A stretch of DNA of 61,416 bases from Actinomycetota bacterium. GTDB lineage: Bacteria > Actinomycetota > Geothermincolia > Geothermincolales > RBG-13-55-18. The notes beneath the pieces were generated by a model that had not been told where the DNA came from, ran no database searches, and worked only from the letters and a program-made list of their open reading frames with translations. The stretch is from positions 1 to 61,416 of the forward strand of contig QZKE01000013.1 in NCBI GenBank assembly GCA_003598015.1. The letters run 5' to 3'. The position numbers were made by a program, and so were the translations under genes. Of this stretch, positions 6,988 through 15,920 are shown piece after piece. How positions within the stretch are numbered: the first letter of the stretch is position 1; every line of letters begins with the position of its first letter.

Positions 6988-8748
6988 ATGAATGCTTTCA
7001 TCGAAGAGAGCATGAACACCGATAACCCGGGTGAGGAGCCGCACGGCTTCCCGAGGAGGGCTCTGGCCCGATTCTGGAGAGCCTGCCGCGATAACAAGAA
7101 GGTCTTACTGCTCTTTCTCGCCTTGTTTGTCCTCTACAACATTACCCTGAAGATAAATTTCTCCTACGATTGCACCCCGAACATGTACCTCCCCATATCC
7201 ATGCTGAAGCACGGGTCCGTCACCCTTGATTTCTTTCCGAAGATCTTCACCGCGGAAGTGCATTATTACGCCTACCCCTACAATGGGAGCTATTACTCGC
7301 CCTACGGCATCGGGGCGCCGCTCTTCGCCATCCCCTTCTATCTCCCGTTCACTATCTTCCAGGAGATGCCATCCCGCATGACCATCCTCTATCTCAGCAA
7401 GGCCATCGCCGCCTTCTACGTCGCCTTGAGCGCGGCCCTACTCTACGCCGCCATGCGCAGGATCACCCGGGACCGGTGGGCCTTGATCGCCACTCTCATC
7501 TACGCCTTGCTCACCCCGGTCTTCTGTACGGCCTCCCAGATGTACTGGCAGCACTCACCCGCGCTCTTCCTGTCTTCCCTGGCGGTATATTTTCTCGTAA
7601 GGGGCGAGGAACAGCCGCGCTTTACGGCCCTGGCGGGCCTGCCGCTCGGCCTGGCCGTACTGGTCAGGACAAACACCCTCGTCGCCATACTTCCGGTCTT
7701 GGTCTACATCGTATGGAGGAAACGCTCACAGATCGTTCCCTTCCTTCTCTTTCTCTCGCCGGGGCTCGCGCTCACCGGCCTGTACAATTACATGAGCTCC
7801 GGTTCCCCCTTCACCTTTCCCATCATGGCCCGCACCAAGTACTTCCCGCAGGAATACAGTTACCTGGTGCACGAGGCGGAGGGATCGTGGAATACGCCTT
7901 TCTTTACGGGGTTCTTCGGAAACCTCATCAGCCCCAGCCGCGGCATCTTCACCACCTCTCCCGTTCTTCTCGGTTCGGCCTGTGGCTTTCTCAGCCTCTT
8001 CTCCAAAGCGGGCAGGGAGAGGAACCGCTACCGGGGGCTCTATTTCACTTTCGCCGCCGTCTTCCTCCTTCATCTGCTGATGATCTCCAAGTGGACCGCC
8101 TGGACGGGAGGTGAGAGCTTCGGAAACCGCCTGCTCATAGACGCGTTGCCGTTTCTGTGCATCCTCTTCATCCCGGCACTTGAGTTCTTTGAAAATATCC
8201 GCGACAAGATCACCAGGCAGGCCTTGAAGGGCGTCTTCATCGTTCTCATCATCGTCTCCGCGCTGATCCAGATCGAGGGCATCGTCTCCTATGACGGAGG
8301 GAGCTGGGGGATAGTAACGGAAGTAAAGCAGGAGGCGGCCTGGAGCGTGGTCGACAGCGAGTTTGTCTTCTATGCCAGGAATCCGGATCCTAGCGTACCG
8401 CCTCTGATCAGGAAGATCACCGGAGAACCCCCGCGCATGAGCGGGTTGAGGTTCGAGGCGGCGGGAGAGATCCCTCAGTTCATCTTCGAGCTCTCGGAGA
8501 TTGCCAGGATCGAGTGGTATATCATCGACCCGGAGAACGGGAACCAGGCCCTGGTCATCGACACCGTGTTCCCGAAAGGGGAGAACGTCCTGGCCATCAC
8601 GGACGAGGACCTGGCCGTGGTGGCGGAGAGGATAGCATTCACGGGGGACCTGCGGCAGCTGAGCGAGGCGATCAGGTATTCCTTCTCCTACGAGTTCGTG
8701 GTAAAGGATCTGCTGGTGCCCGTCAGAAAGTCGTATTTCGTGCAGTGA
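6988..8748 (+). CDS. GT-C-like polytopic membrane protein, 586 aa
   Basis: Large membrane protein resembling GT-C glycosyltransferases (PMT/ArnT/GT39-like architecture), which use polyprenyl-linked sugars at the outer face of the membrane. A cytosolic N-terminus of about 35 residues is followed by a helix near 37-56, a long first loop rich in Tyr/Asp (NGSYYSPYGIGAPLFAIPFY near 98-120) where this family carries its catalytic acid, then about nine more helices to residue 440 and a soluble C-terminal domain. An FSYDCTPNMYLP segment sits in that first loop. The ATG at 6988 follows the bS22-like stop by 13 bases, so readthrough is possible. Substrate unknown; the catalytic acid is not assigned. 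Confidence 0.65.
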   Translation: MNAFIEESMNTDNPGEEPHGFPRRALARFWRACRDNKKVLLLFLALFVLYNITLKINFSYDCTPNMYLPISMLKHGSVTLDFFPKIFTAEVHYYAYPYNGSYYSPYGIGAPLFAIPFYLPFTIFQEMPSRMTILYLSKAIAAFYVALSAALLYAAMRRITRDRWALIATLIYALLTPVFCTASQMYWQHSPALFLSSLAVYFLVRGEEQPRFTALAGLPLGLAVLVRTNTLVAILPVLVYIVWRKRSQIVPFLLFLSPGLALTGLYNYMSSGSPFTFPIMARTKYFPQEYSYLVHEAEGSWNTPFFTGFFGNLISPSRGIFTTSPVLLGSACGFLSLFSKAGRERNRYRGLYFTFAAVFLLHLLMISKWTAWTGGESFGNRLLIDALPFLCILFIPALEFFENIRDKITRQALKGVFIVLIIVSALIQIEGIVSYDGGSWGIVTEVKQEAAWSVVDSEFVFYARNPDPSVPPLIRKITGEPPRMSGLRFEAAGEIPQFIFELSEIARIEWYIIDPENGNQALVIDTVFPKGENVLAITDEDLAVVAERIAFTGDLRQLSEAIRYSFSYEFVVKDLLVPVRKSYFVQ

Positions 8749-8819
8749 CCGCTATCACGGCGGGGTCTTCTCGACCCACTGCCTCTATCCGCCCTGTTCG
8801 CTCCGCTTGCTCCCGGCGC

Positions 8820-8848
8820 TTCATATAAAGACACCTTTCTGGGATAAT
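8820..8848 (+). promoter_or_regulatory. Promoter of the M61-like gene
   Basis: TTCATA (8820-8825), 17-base spacer, GATAAT (8843-8848). The GTG start at 8857 lies eight bases later and no Shine-Dalgarno sequence is visible, again suggesting a leaderless mRNA. Confidence 0.5.
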
Positions 8849-8856
8849 GATGCCTG

Positions 8857-10464
8857 GTGTTATTTATGAGAAGAGTTATTTTTGCATTGCCCCTCGTTCT
8901 CATCCTCACCTCCCTCCTCGTACCGGGCGCGGGAGCGCTCGCGGACGTCCTGGGTGGCGTGGTCTACCGCCTGGATCTGACATCACCAGATACGGGTGAG
9001 ATCGCGGTTGCCATGGAGATGGGAGACATCGTGCAGCCACTGGTGCTGGAGCTTCCGGACTCTTATGGAAACGGGCTGGCTGCCGGTCTATCCTCCCATG
9101 TCTTCGACGAGAAGGCGGTGGATGGGTCCGGCAAGGAACTGCAGGTGCGCAGAGACGGCGATACGTGGACCATAGACCATAGCGGCGAGGTTACTTTCAG
9201 TTACAAGGTGAAGGTAACGGGATACGAGACGGGGACGGCATACCTGGATTCCCTGGCGGGATCGGGAACACCCTGGCCATATTTTCCCATGCTGGAATCC
9301 GACCTCGCCTACCTGCCTGGTTACGCAGTGATCGTGCGGCCGCGCCAGATCGAGGGCATCGTGCCCGAGTTGGAGATGATGCTGCCTCCCCAATGGCAGC
9401 AGGCCCGTGCGTGGGCGGATCAGCCGGCCAGCTTCGCCGAGCTGTTGAACAATCCCATCTACGCCGGCGACTTGTCCATCCGCGAGCAAGGCGCGCTCCT
9501 GCTCGCCCTTCCCGCGGATGCTCCGGCCGCCGCGGGGGGCGCCCTGGAGGAGTATGCCGGCAAGGCCCAGGCGCTGCTGGAGAAGAGCGAGAGCCTCCTC
9601 GGCGGCCTGGACCTGCAGGAAGGCCAGAGGCTGCTTCTGGCCCTGCTCTACCGCGGCGAAGGCGACCTCCTGGGAGATTCATACTATCCCGGCTCCTCTT
9701 TCGCCGACAGCGTGGTCATCCCGGCCGGGTCCGGCAACGATCCACTATCCGATGCAAGCATTGAGGCGACAGCGCGCGGCATGGTCTCACTCCTGCTCTC
9801 CCGGGAGCTGGAGGTCGGCAGTGAAACCCTGTGGCTGAGGGAAGGCTCCGCATGGTATCTCCAGGATCTCATCCCCTACGAGGCCGGCCTGTGGGGCGCC
9901 AGCCTGTTCTGGGACCGTTTCAACGCCCATTACGACGCCTACCGGAAAGCCCGGGCGGTATTCACGGGTTCACTGGCCGAGTCGGGAGTCCTGGGCTACG
10001 AATCCGAGGAGGGAGCCATCGTCCTCACTTGCGGCGGCGCCTCGGCTTGCGCCTCCTTCGACGCTGAGCTGCGTTCCATGCAACCCTATACCGTGGACCT
10101 GCCCTCCTTTCTGCGCAACCTCTCGGATATGAGCAGTGCCCCCGAGCCATTAACAAACGACGAGATCCTCGCGGCCATGACCGACTTGACCGGTCGCGAT
10201 TGGTCCGGCTTCTTCAGGGACTACATCGTGGGATCCGGGGAGATCCCCGCCTCGTCTTTCTCTTCCCTGAATATCGCGGAAAGCGGCGGTTCGAACATGC
10301 CCTTGAGCGAGCCCGAGACGAACACGACCTCTTCGGACTGGATCATTCTCGTCATAGCCGTGCTGGTGGTGTTCATCATCCCCTTTGTCCTGGAGCCCTA
10401 TACCATGCGCCCGCGCAAACCGGGTTTCCTGGAAAGGGAGCTCGGCAAGGATGACGAAGACTAG
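8857..10464 (+). CDS. Secreted membrane-anchored M61-like pseudopeptidase, 535 aa
   Basis: Exported protein: signal peptide at about residues 1-29 (ending GAGALA), extracellular body, one C-terminal helix near 495-515 and a short basic/acidic tail. The body follows the M61 glycyl-aminopeptidase layout: beta-rich N-terminal domain, WLREGSAWYLQDL near 325 (equivalent to the WVAEGFTSYY glutamate helix), and DLTGRDWSGFFRDYIVGSGEIP-like end near 443. However the HExxH helix expected about 20 residues before the Glu helix reads ATARGMVSLLL, so the zinc site is lost. I infer a non-catalytic binding or scaffold role. GTG start, alternative ATG at 8866. Confidence 0.7.
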   Translation: MLFMRRVIFALPLVLILTSLLVPGAGALADVLGGVVYRLDLTSPDTGEIAVAMEMGDIVQPLVLELPDSYGNGLAAGLSSHVFDEKAVDGSGKELQVRRDGDTWTIDHSGEVTFSYKVKVTGYETGTAYLDSLAGSGTPWPYFPMLESDLAYLPGYAVIVRPRQIEGIVPELEMMLPPQWQQARAWADQPASFAELLNNPIYAGDLSIREQGALLLALPADAPAAAGGALEEYAGKAQALLEKSESLLGGLDLQEGQRLLLALLYRGEGDLLGDSYYPGSSFADSVVIPAGSGNDPLSDASIEATARGMVSLLLSRELEVGSETLWLREGSAWYLQDLIPYEAGLWGASLFWDRFNAHYDAYRKARAVFTGSLAESGVLGYESEEGAIVLTCGGASACASFDAELRSMQPYTVDLPSFLRNLSDMSSAPEPLTNDEILAAMTDLTGRDWSGFFRDYIVGSGEIPASSFSSLNIAESGGSNMPLSEPETNTTSSDWIILVIAVLVVFIIPFVLEPYTMRPRKPGFLERELGKDDED

Positions 10465-10470
10465 AGTCCA

Positions 10471-10754
10471 CCCATAACCCCCATTACTTACCTCCCACGT
10501 AACGATCTGTTCCCCGTAGGGTGTGGGTCAGCGTTTTGCTTGTCCCCGGAGGGGGCGCCTCGAGCCGAAGGCGAGAGGTGTCAAGACCTGACCCCATTCC
10601 CCATTACCTACCACCCACGCTTCGATCTGTTCCCCGTAGGGTGGGGTAAGGTCTTACGCCTCGAGCCGAAGGCGAGAGGTGTCAAGACCTGACCCCATTC
10701 CCCATTACCTACCACCCACGCTTCGATCTGTTCCCCGTAGGGTGGGGTAAGGTC
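10471..10754. repeat. Tandem 101-bp repeat, two full units plus a partial
   Basis: Units 10557-10657 and 10658-10754 are nearly identical with a 101-bp period; a diverged partial unit occupies 10471-10530. Each begins GCCTCGAGCCGAAGGCGAGA, itself a small hairpin. Between the units GGGGTAAGGTCTT (10643-10655) pairs with AAGACCTGACCCC (10684-10696), one mismatch, linking this array to the GGGGTCAG hairpin family. It fills the gap between convergent genes. Confidence 0.85.
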
Positions 10755-10765
10755 AGGAGTAGAAC

Positions 10766-12394
10766 TCAAGGAACGACCACCGTGACGGCGTTACTGTACC
10801 TGGTGACCGCACCATCCTTGTAGATGCCCACGCGGTAATAGTAGGTCTTTCCGGAAACCACGCCGCTATCCGTGTATGACCTCTGCGCGGCATCCACGAA
10901 AGTGCATGTATCGCCGGGATATGCCGGGTTGGGGTTGGTCTCGGAACGGCAGACTTTGAAGCCGGAGTAGCTGCCCTCTCCACTCACCGTCCAGTTCAGC
11001 ACGACCTTGCCGCCCTCCACCTTCCCGCTCAGGCTGATGGACAGCTCCTGTGGCGCTGCGGGAACCGCGACCTGAACAGCGTTGCTGTATCCAAGCACCG
11101 AACCCTGGTTGTATACCGCCAGGCGGTAGTAGTAGGTGTGCCCGGCCTGCACGCTGGTATCCGTGGCCGAGCGGGTATCCGCACCGTCTATGTACATCCA
11201 CCAGTCGCCGGGATAGGACGGCGCGGGGTTGGTCTCGGAACGGCAAAGCTTGAAACCCTGGTAGGCGGTGTAACCGCTCAGCGTCCAGTTGAAGTCGACC
11301 GCTCCCTCCCTGGCCGACGCGGAGAGCACCAGGCTCCCTTCAGCCGGCGGCTGCGGCGGCTGCGGATCGGGCTGCGGTTGTGGATCGGGCTGCGGCTGCG
11401 GGAGCGGCTGCGGGGTCGGTTGCGGCTCCTGCCCGCCGGTGGCCGGCGCCTCCGTCTCTCCGGGTTGCGTATCCTGCCCACCCGCCGCCTCCTCTTCCTC
11501 CTCCAGAAGGGACAGCGCTCCGACGGGAAGGCCCAACGCCTCGTCAAGAGCCTTGTTCCATCTAAACCACTCGCTGTCCAGTTCCTCACGCGTTACGTCC
11601 AGGACCCGCGTCTCCATCCCCTCCCCGTAGAGGAATACGTCTCCCTCTTCCAGCTCGGAGGCCCAGTCCTCGGGATCCTCGCTGTCCATGGCTACCCGCA
11701 CGGAGGAATGCAGCGAGATGACCTTGCCCGCCCCTTCCTCCACGTCGAAGGCAAAGGCTGTCCCCAGGGCCGTGACTTCGACGTTCCCCGAACGGACGGC
11801 ATACGGCGTCCCCTCCACGATACGGTGATAGCTCTTTCCCTTGAAGACCTCGGCGTCCACTCCGTCTTCACCGTCATAGAGGGCGATCTCGGCCATTCCG
11901 TCCAGGCGCATGATGCACCCCGACGCGAACTCGACTATGCCCCGGGCGTCCGCGGCGGCCAAGATCACGTCCCCCGCGGCTATGGGCTCACCATCCCGGC
12001 CCGGGCGCTCATCGCCCCGCGCGTTCTTTATGGTCACCTCGCCGCGCTCCACGTACAGGGAAGCTATCTCCGCGGGTTCCGGCACGGGGCCGCCGGTGTT
12101 CACGAAGACGGCGGCGAGAACGGCGATGAGAGCCAGGACGAACACCGCTGCTCCAGCCCACGCAAGACGCGGAACGCGGCCGACGCGCAGCCGGGGGATC
12201 TCCGGTTCACTTCGCGTCGAGACCGCCCTGCTCCATATCCTGTTGCGGGCTTCCTCGGCCAGCGGGGGGACGGCCGGCATCGCATGGCGTACCCTCTCTC
12301 CCAGCTCCACCAGCCCGCCCAGTTCGGCATCGAGCCGCAGTTCCTCGCCGTCCAGGGCGCGGAGGAGGTATTGCGAGTAATACTTATCGCTCAC
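10766..12394 (-). CDS. FecR-domain anti-sigma-like surface protein with two FN3-type repeats, 542 aa
   Basis: Single-pass membrane protein: cytosolic segment of about 75 residues, helix near 77-101, extracytoplasmic FecR domain at about 125-245, Pro/Gln-rich spacer (PQPQPDPQPQPDP) near 330-370, then two fibronectin-like repeats at about 375-460 and 465-542 that share GFKLCRSETNPAP / GFKVCRSETNPNP and TYYYR. FecR proteins transmit outside signals to ECF sigma factors. The start is GTG at 12394, whose last two bases begin the sigma-gene stop (GTGA overlap) behind GGAGG, so the pair is translationally coupled. The frame extends upstream to 12484 but that part is sigma coding sequence. What the repeats bind is unknown. 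Confidence 0.85.
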   Translation of the reverse strand: MSDKYYSQYLLRALDGEELRLDAELGGLVELGERVRHAMPAVPPLAEEARNRIWSRAVSTRSEPEIPRLRVGRVPRLAWAGAAVFVLALIAVLAAVFVNTGGPVPEPAEIASLYVERGEVTIKNARGDERPGRDGEPIAAGDVILAAADARGIVEFASGCIMRLDGMAEIALYDGEDGVDAEVFKGKSYHRIVEGTPYAVRSGNVEVTALGTAFAFDVEEGAGKVISLHSSVRVAMDSEDPEDWASELEEGDVFLYGEGMETRVLDVTREELDSEWFRWNKALDEALGLPVGALSLLEEEEEAAGGQDTQPGETEAPATGGQEPQPTPQPLPQPQPDPQPQPDPQPPQPPAEGSLVLSASAREGAVDFNWTLSGYTAYQGFKLCRSETNPAPSYPGDWWMYIDGADTRSATDTSVQAGHTYYYRLAVYNQGSVLGYSNAVQVAVPAAPQELSISLSGKVEGGKVVLNWTVSGEGSYSGFKVCRSETNPNPAYPGDTCTFVDAAQRSYTDSGVVSGKTYYYRVGIYKDGAVTRYSNAVTVVVP

Positions 12395-12966
12395 CGCAAT
12401 CCCTCCTTCTCCAGCTTCTCCACTTCCCGCCGCAGGGCCTTCAACGCCCGGTGCAGGCGCACCGCAAGGTTTCCCTTGCTGCACCCGGTGATCTCGGCGA
12501 TAATCTGGTTGTCCATTTCGTGCACGAACTTCAGTTCCAATACCACTCGGTTCTTCTCAGGAAGGGCGCCCAAAGCCTTCAGCAAGAGCCGGCGCTCCTC
12601 CTCGCGCTCTATGCCCCCGGTGGGATCCTCCTCTCCTTCCAGGTGCGGCAGGACTTCCTCGAGGTCCACCATCTTGGCCTTCCCCTCCCGCCGGTAATGG
12701 TCCACGACGGAGTTGGAGGCGATACGCACCAGCCAGGAACAGAAAGAGACGCCCTTCCACTTGAAATCTCCGATCCCCCCCAGGGCCTTCTCGAAGGTGC
12801 GGGCCGTGATATCCTCGGCGTCGCTCTCGTTTCCCACCCGCCTGAGGATGTATGCGTGGATCCCGTCCACGTAATGTCCGTACAGCTCGGCGAAGGCGTC
12901 CATGGAGGTCCTTGCCTCTAGTACTAACTCCTTCTCTCTTTCCTGGTCCATCGGCACCAGGGACAT
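12391..12966 (-). CDS. ECF RNA polymerase sigma factor, 191 aa
   Basis: Extracytoplasmic-function sigma-70 factor with the two core regions only. Region 2 covers about residues 22-95 (FAELYGHYVDGIHAYILRRV, then SDAEDITARTFEKAL), region 4 about 128-185 (LPEKNRVVLELKFVHEMDNQ followed by the helix-turn-helix IIAEITGCSKGNLAVRLHRA). ATG at 12966 has AGGAG six bases upstream. It overlaps the FecR-domain gene by four bases, so that protein is the likely membrane regulator. Target promoters cannot be read from this window. Confidence 0.93.
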   Translation of the reverse strand: MSLVPMDQEREKELVLEARTSMDAFAELYGHYVDGIHAYILRRVGNESDAEDITARTFEKALGGIGDFKWKGVSFCSWLVRIASNSVVDHYRREGKAKMVDLEEVLPHLEGEEDPTGGIEREEERRLLLKALGALPEKNRVVLELKFVHEMDNQIIAEITGCSKGNLAVRLHRALKALRREVEKLEKEGLR

Positions 12967-13163
12967 ATTCCGCTCCTATCCCTTAAAACGGCAGCGTTCC
13001 TGCTTTCTTACACGCTCCTGGATCGCTCTTCCCGTACCCCCGCCGTGAAGCATTTAATCGCCCGCCTTGAACTGTCGATAGTCATGATAGTCACAATGGT
13101 GTATTCGGACGAGCGGGCCGGTGCCTTGATGCAGCAGCTCCAGCCGGAAAAGGAGACAAGGGC

Positions 13164-14105
13164 ATGATCCAGTGTCCGAAATGCGGGGCGATGAATCCGG
13201 AGGGGTTCCGCAACTGCAAGGAATGTTATCATCCCTTCGGGATGGAGGGAGTCCTAAACGGCACGGGCCCGCCCGTGCAACCGCCTCCGCCCCCGCAATA
13301 CACGCCGGGCGGCCGGCCGCCCATGATCGGCGACCCCATATCCGGAAAACCCGCGCAGGTGCTCGCCGTACGGCCGATACGCAAGGTACCGGCCGCCGTG
13401 TGGATAATGCTGGCGGTGTTGCTGGTGGCCGTGATCTTCTCGCTTGCCTGGTTCCTGACCCACAGCTCCGGCTCCAGTTCCTACCTGGAGGGCGTCTTCG
13501 ACAACATGGAGAGGCTTACGGGATGGGAGGCCGACATACGCGTCGATTCCAGCGACTATCCCGTGGACGTACTATCGTTTTACCTGGGAAACAGCTGGGA
13601 AGGAGCGCTGGAGTTCCAGGGCCCCGACCGATTCTCGCTCACCGCCAATTCGCTGCAATCCAGGGAGTCTTACGGGCTGCGTATCATCGAGGGTACCCTG
13701 TACGAGCTGGACAGCTACTCCGGGGTGTGGAGGAACCTGGGCCCGGCCTCCGAAGAGCAGCTGGGCGCGAATCCCATCTGGGATACGACTTTCACGGGCA
13801 AGCTGCCCATCAGCGAAGGCGAGGGGCTGCAGGAAGTCAACGGCCACATGTGCAAAGTCCTCTCCTTCGACAAGGACGTGAAAATGGTCGAGGAGTCGAT
13901 GCTGGGCGACTACGAGATCGTCTATCATTACCAGGGAGAACTCTACGTTGATAACTCGACCGACCTCCTGGTAGCCATCGACTACATCATCGAGATACCG
14001 GATATGGGGCGGTCCCATTACCGTTTCGACTTCCATTCCCTGGGGTCCCAGACATCCATCGATGTCCCCCCCGGAGCCCTCGCGCCAGCGTCGGGTGGAG
14101 GGTGA
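13164..14105 (+). CDS. Zinc-ribbon membrane protein with extracellular LolA/LppX-like domain, 313 aa
   Basis: Order of parts: N-terminal zinc ribbon CPKC (residues 4-7) and CKEC (18-21); Pro-rich cytosolic linker to about 70; one membrane helix near 77-99 (VWIMLAVLLVAVIFSLAWFL); then an extracytoplasmic beta domain. The outer part has the YGLRIIEGTLYEL and GHMCKVLSFDK patterns of lipid-carrier-like lipoproteins (LolA/LppX shape), an inference from style rather than a proven match. GGAG precedes the ATG at 13164. The gene is divergent from the sigma operon. Possible role: sensing or handling a hydrophobic envelope ligand. Compare the lipoprotein at 29392, which has a similar outer domain without the ribbon. 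Confidence 0.6.
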   Translation: MIQCPKCGAMNPEGFRNCKECYHPFGMEGVLNGTGPPVQPPPPPQYTPGGRPPMIGDPISGKPAQVLAVRPIRKVPAAVWIMLAVLLVAVIFSLAWFLTHSSGSSSYLEGVFDNMERLTGWEADIRVDSSDYPVDVLSFYLGNSWEGALEFQGPDRFSLTANSLQSRESYGLRIIEGTLYELDSYSGVWRNLGPASEEQLGANPIWDTTFTGKLPISEGEGLQEVNGHMCKVLSFDKDVKMVEESMLGDYEIVYHYQGELYVDNSTDLLVAIDYIIEIPDMGRSHYRFDFHSLGSQTSIDVPPGALAPASGGG

Positions 14106-14116
14106 TAGCATTATCT

Positions 14117-14135
14117 CGGCTCAGGTCCTGAGCCG
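14117..14135. terminator. Hairpin between convergent genes
   Basis: CGGCTCAGGTCCTGAGCCG is a near-perfect 19-base palindrome in the 51-base gap between two converging genes. No clear T-run follows on either strand, so terminator function is only probable from position. Confidence 0.4.
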
Positions 14136-14156
14136 TGCGCTCCCCCCGGGGGGGTA

Positions 14157-15728
14157 CTACGCCTCCTCCTTCATCTCCTCGTAGAGCACGAATTTGTGCA
14201 CCTTTCCCAACGGGGTCAGGGGAAGCGCATCCCTGAACACCACCTGGTCGGGCACCTTGTACTTGGCGAGATGCTCGCGGCAGAAATCCTTTATCTCCTC
14301 CTCCGTGACCTCGGCGCCCGGCTGGGGGACGATATAGGCCCTCCCCTTCTCCCCCATCACCGGGTCGGGATATCCCAGCACGGCGGCGAAGAGGACCTTG
14401 GGGTGCTGCATCAGGACGTCCTCGACCTCGGGGGGATATACGTTCTCCCCTCCCCTTATGTACATCTCTTTTTTCCGCCCCATGATGTGCACGAACCCGT
14501 CCTTATCTATATATCCCATGTCTCCGGTGTAGAAGAAGCCGTCGTCGTCGAAGACCTCCGCCGTGGCTTCCGGCTGCTTGTAGTATCCCTTCATCACCGC
14601 TCCGCCGCGCACGGTTATCTCCCCCGCATCCCCCGTCGGCATCTCCTCGCGCTCCGGGCTCATGATGCGCACCTCGATGCCCTCGTTGGGTATGCCGATG
14701 GAGCCGGTGATCTTCTCCCGCGGATGCTCCTGGCGGGTGAAGGTGATGGCCCCGCTGGTCTCGGTGAGGCCGTAGCCCACGAAGGGGACTATCCCCATCT
14801 TCTCCTCGATCTGGTCGATGAGCTCCGGGGGCACCGGGGCGCCCGAGGTCACCGCGAATTTTACGCTGGAGAGGTCGTAGGAATCGAAATCCGGCTGCAT
14901 GAAGAGCAGGATGTACTGGGCCGGTACCTGTCCCATCACCGAGATGCGCTCGTCCTGCACGGTCTGGAGCACCTGCTGCGGGATGAAGGTGTCCATCATC
15001 ACCAGCGTGTTGCCGCTGTAAAGAACGCTGAAGATGGCCATCACCGCTCCCCCGACGTGGTTGTTGGGGATGTCCATGAGCAGCCTTTCGTCCTCGCTGA
15101 TGCCCGAGGATTCTATCTGCCCCGCCACGTACTGTTCGAGGTTGCGCTGGGTGAGCATGGGGGCCTTGGGCCGGCCGGTAGTCCCGGAGGTGAAGAGCAT
15201 GAGGACCATGTCTTCCTCCTCTACCTCCTTCTTCCGCACGGCCAGCTCCTCGTCCAGCTCGGAATCGTCGCAGAGGAACTCGTCGTAGGTCATGGCCCCC
15301 GGGAGCTTGGCCGCGTCCTCCGCGGACCCGATGACCACGATATCGCGCAGCTGCGGCAGATCGTCCCGCACCTCGCCCAACTTGGCGATGAGATCGGAGT
15401 CCATGAACGCCGTCTCCATGATCACTACCGAGGATTCGGAGTGGCCCAGGATGTACTTTACCTCCGCGGCGGAAAAACGCCAGGTGACCGGCACCGCCGC
15501 CGCGCCCAGCTTGGCGCATGCGAGGTAGCAGAAGACGAACTCCGGGTGGTTGGGGATATACAGGCCGACCTTGTCCCCCCGTCGCACACCCAGCCTGAGC
15601 AGGCCTCGGGCCACCCGATCCACCTCGCGGTTGTAATCCGCATAGGTGATACGCCGGTCGGCGTAGACGATGGCCTCTCGCTCTGGCCGCTCTTTCGCCC
15701 ATTTCTCCAGGTAATCAAAGACGAGCAT
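14157..15728 (-). CDS. Acyl-CoA ligase (AMP-dependent synthetase), 523 aa
   Basis: Adenylate-forming enzyme that activates a carboxylic acid, most likely a fatty or aromatic acid, to its CoA thioester. The phosphate-binding motif LFTSGTTGRPKAPMLT is at about residues 176-191; the usual PKG reads PKA here, a mild change. GYGLTETSG lies near 320, YTGDMGYIDKDG near 402 and the catalytic-lysine region TPLGKVHKF near 507. Length and domain order are normal. It is followed on the same strand, with 192 bases between, by the upstream FeS-protein gene, suggesting a shared catabolic role but not tight coupling. Confidence 0.92.
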   Translation of the reverse strand: MLVFDYLEKWAKERPEREAIVYADRRITYADYNREVDRVARGLLRLGVRRGDKVGLYIPNHPEFVFCYLACAKLGAAAVPVTWRFSAAEVKYILGHSESSVVIMETAFMDSDLIAKLGEVRDDLPQLRDIVVIGSAEDAAKLPGAMTYDEFLCDDSELDEELAVRKKEVEEEDMVLMLFTSGTTGRPKAPMLTQRNLEQYVAGQIESSGISEDERLLMDIPNNHVGGAVMAIFSVLYSGNTLVMMDTFIPQQVLQTVQDERISVMGQVPAQYILLFMQPDFDSYDLSSVKFAVTSGAPVPPELIDQIEEKMGIVPFVGYGLTETSGAITFTRQEHPREKITGSIGIPNEGIEVRIMSPEREEMPTGDAGEITVRGGAVMKGYYKQPEATAEVFDDDGFFYTGDMGYIDKDGFVHIMGRKKEMYIRGGENVYPPEVEDVLMQHPKVLFAAVLGYPDPVMGEKGRAYIVPQPGAEVTEEEIKDFCREHLAKYKVPDQVVFRDALPLTPLGKVHKFVLYEEMKEEA

Positions 15729-15920
15729 GCCGCACCTCCCCCTTCTCGTACAGCCTTTCTTATCCGCGACTATCGCACATCAGGCCTGGAACGAGGCCTG
15801 GTTCCATCCGTACCGTGGCGAGAAGCGAAGCGCCGCGGCATTCTCCTTCTCGGGACACTCCTGCGCCGCCGCTCACGATGCCGTCTATCATCAAGCCCGC
15901 CAGGCGCCTGGCTCCGGGCT

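Noticed and set aside
10557..10754. CRISPR array or origin-type iterons
   Set aside because: Only two full 101-bp units without spacers; they contain hairpins of a dispersed family.
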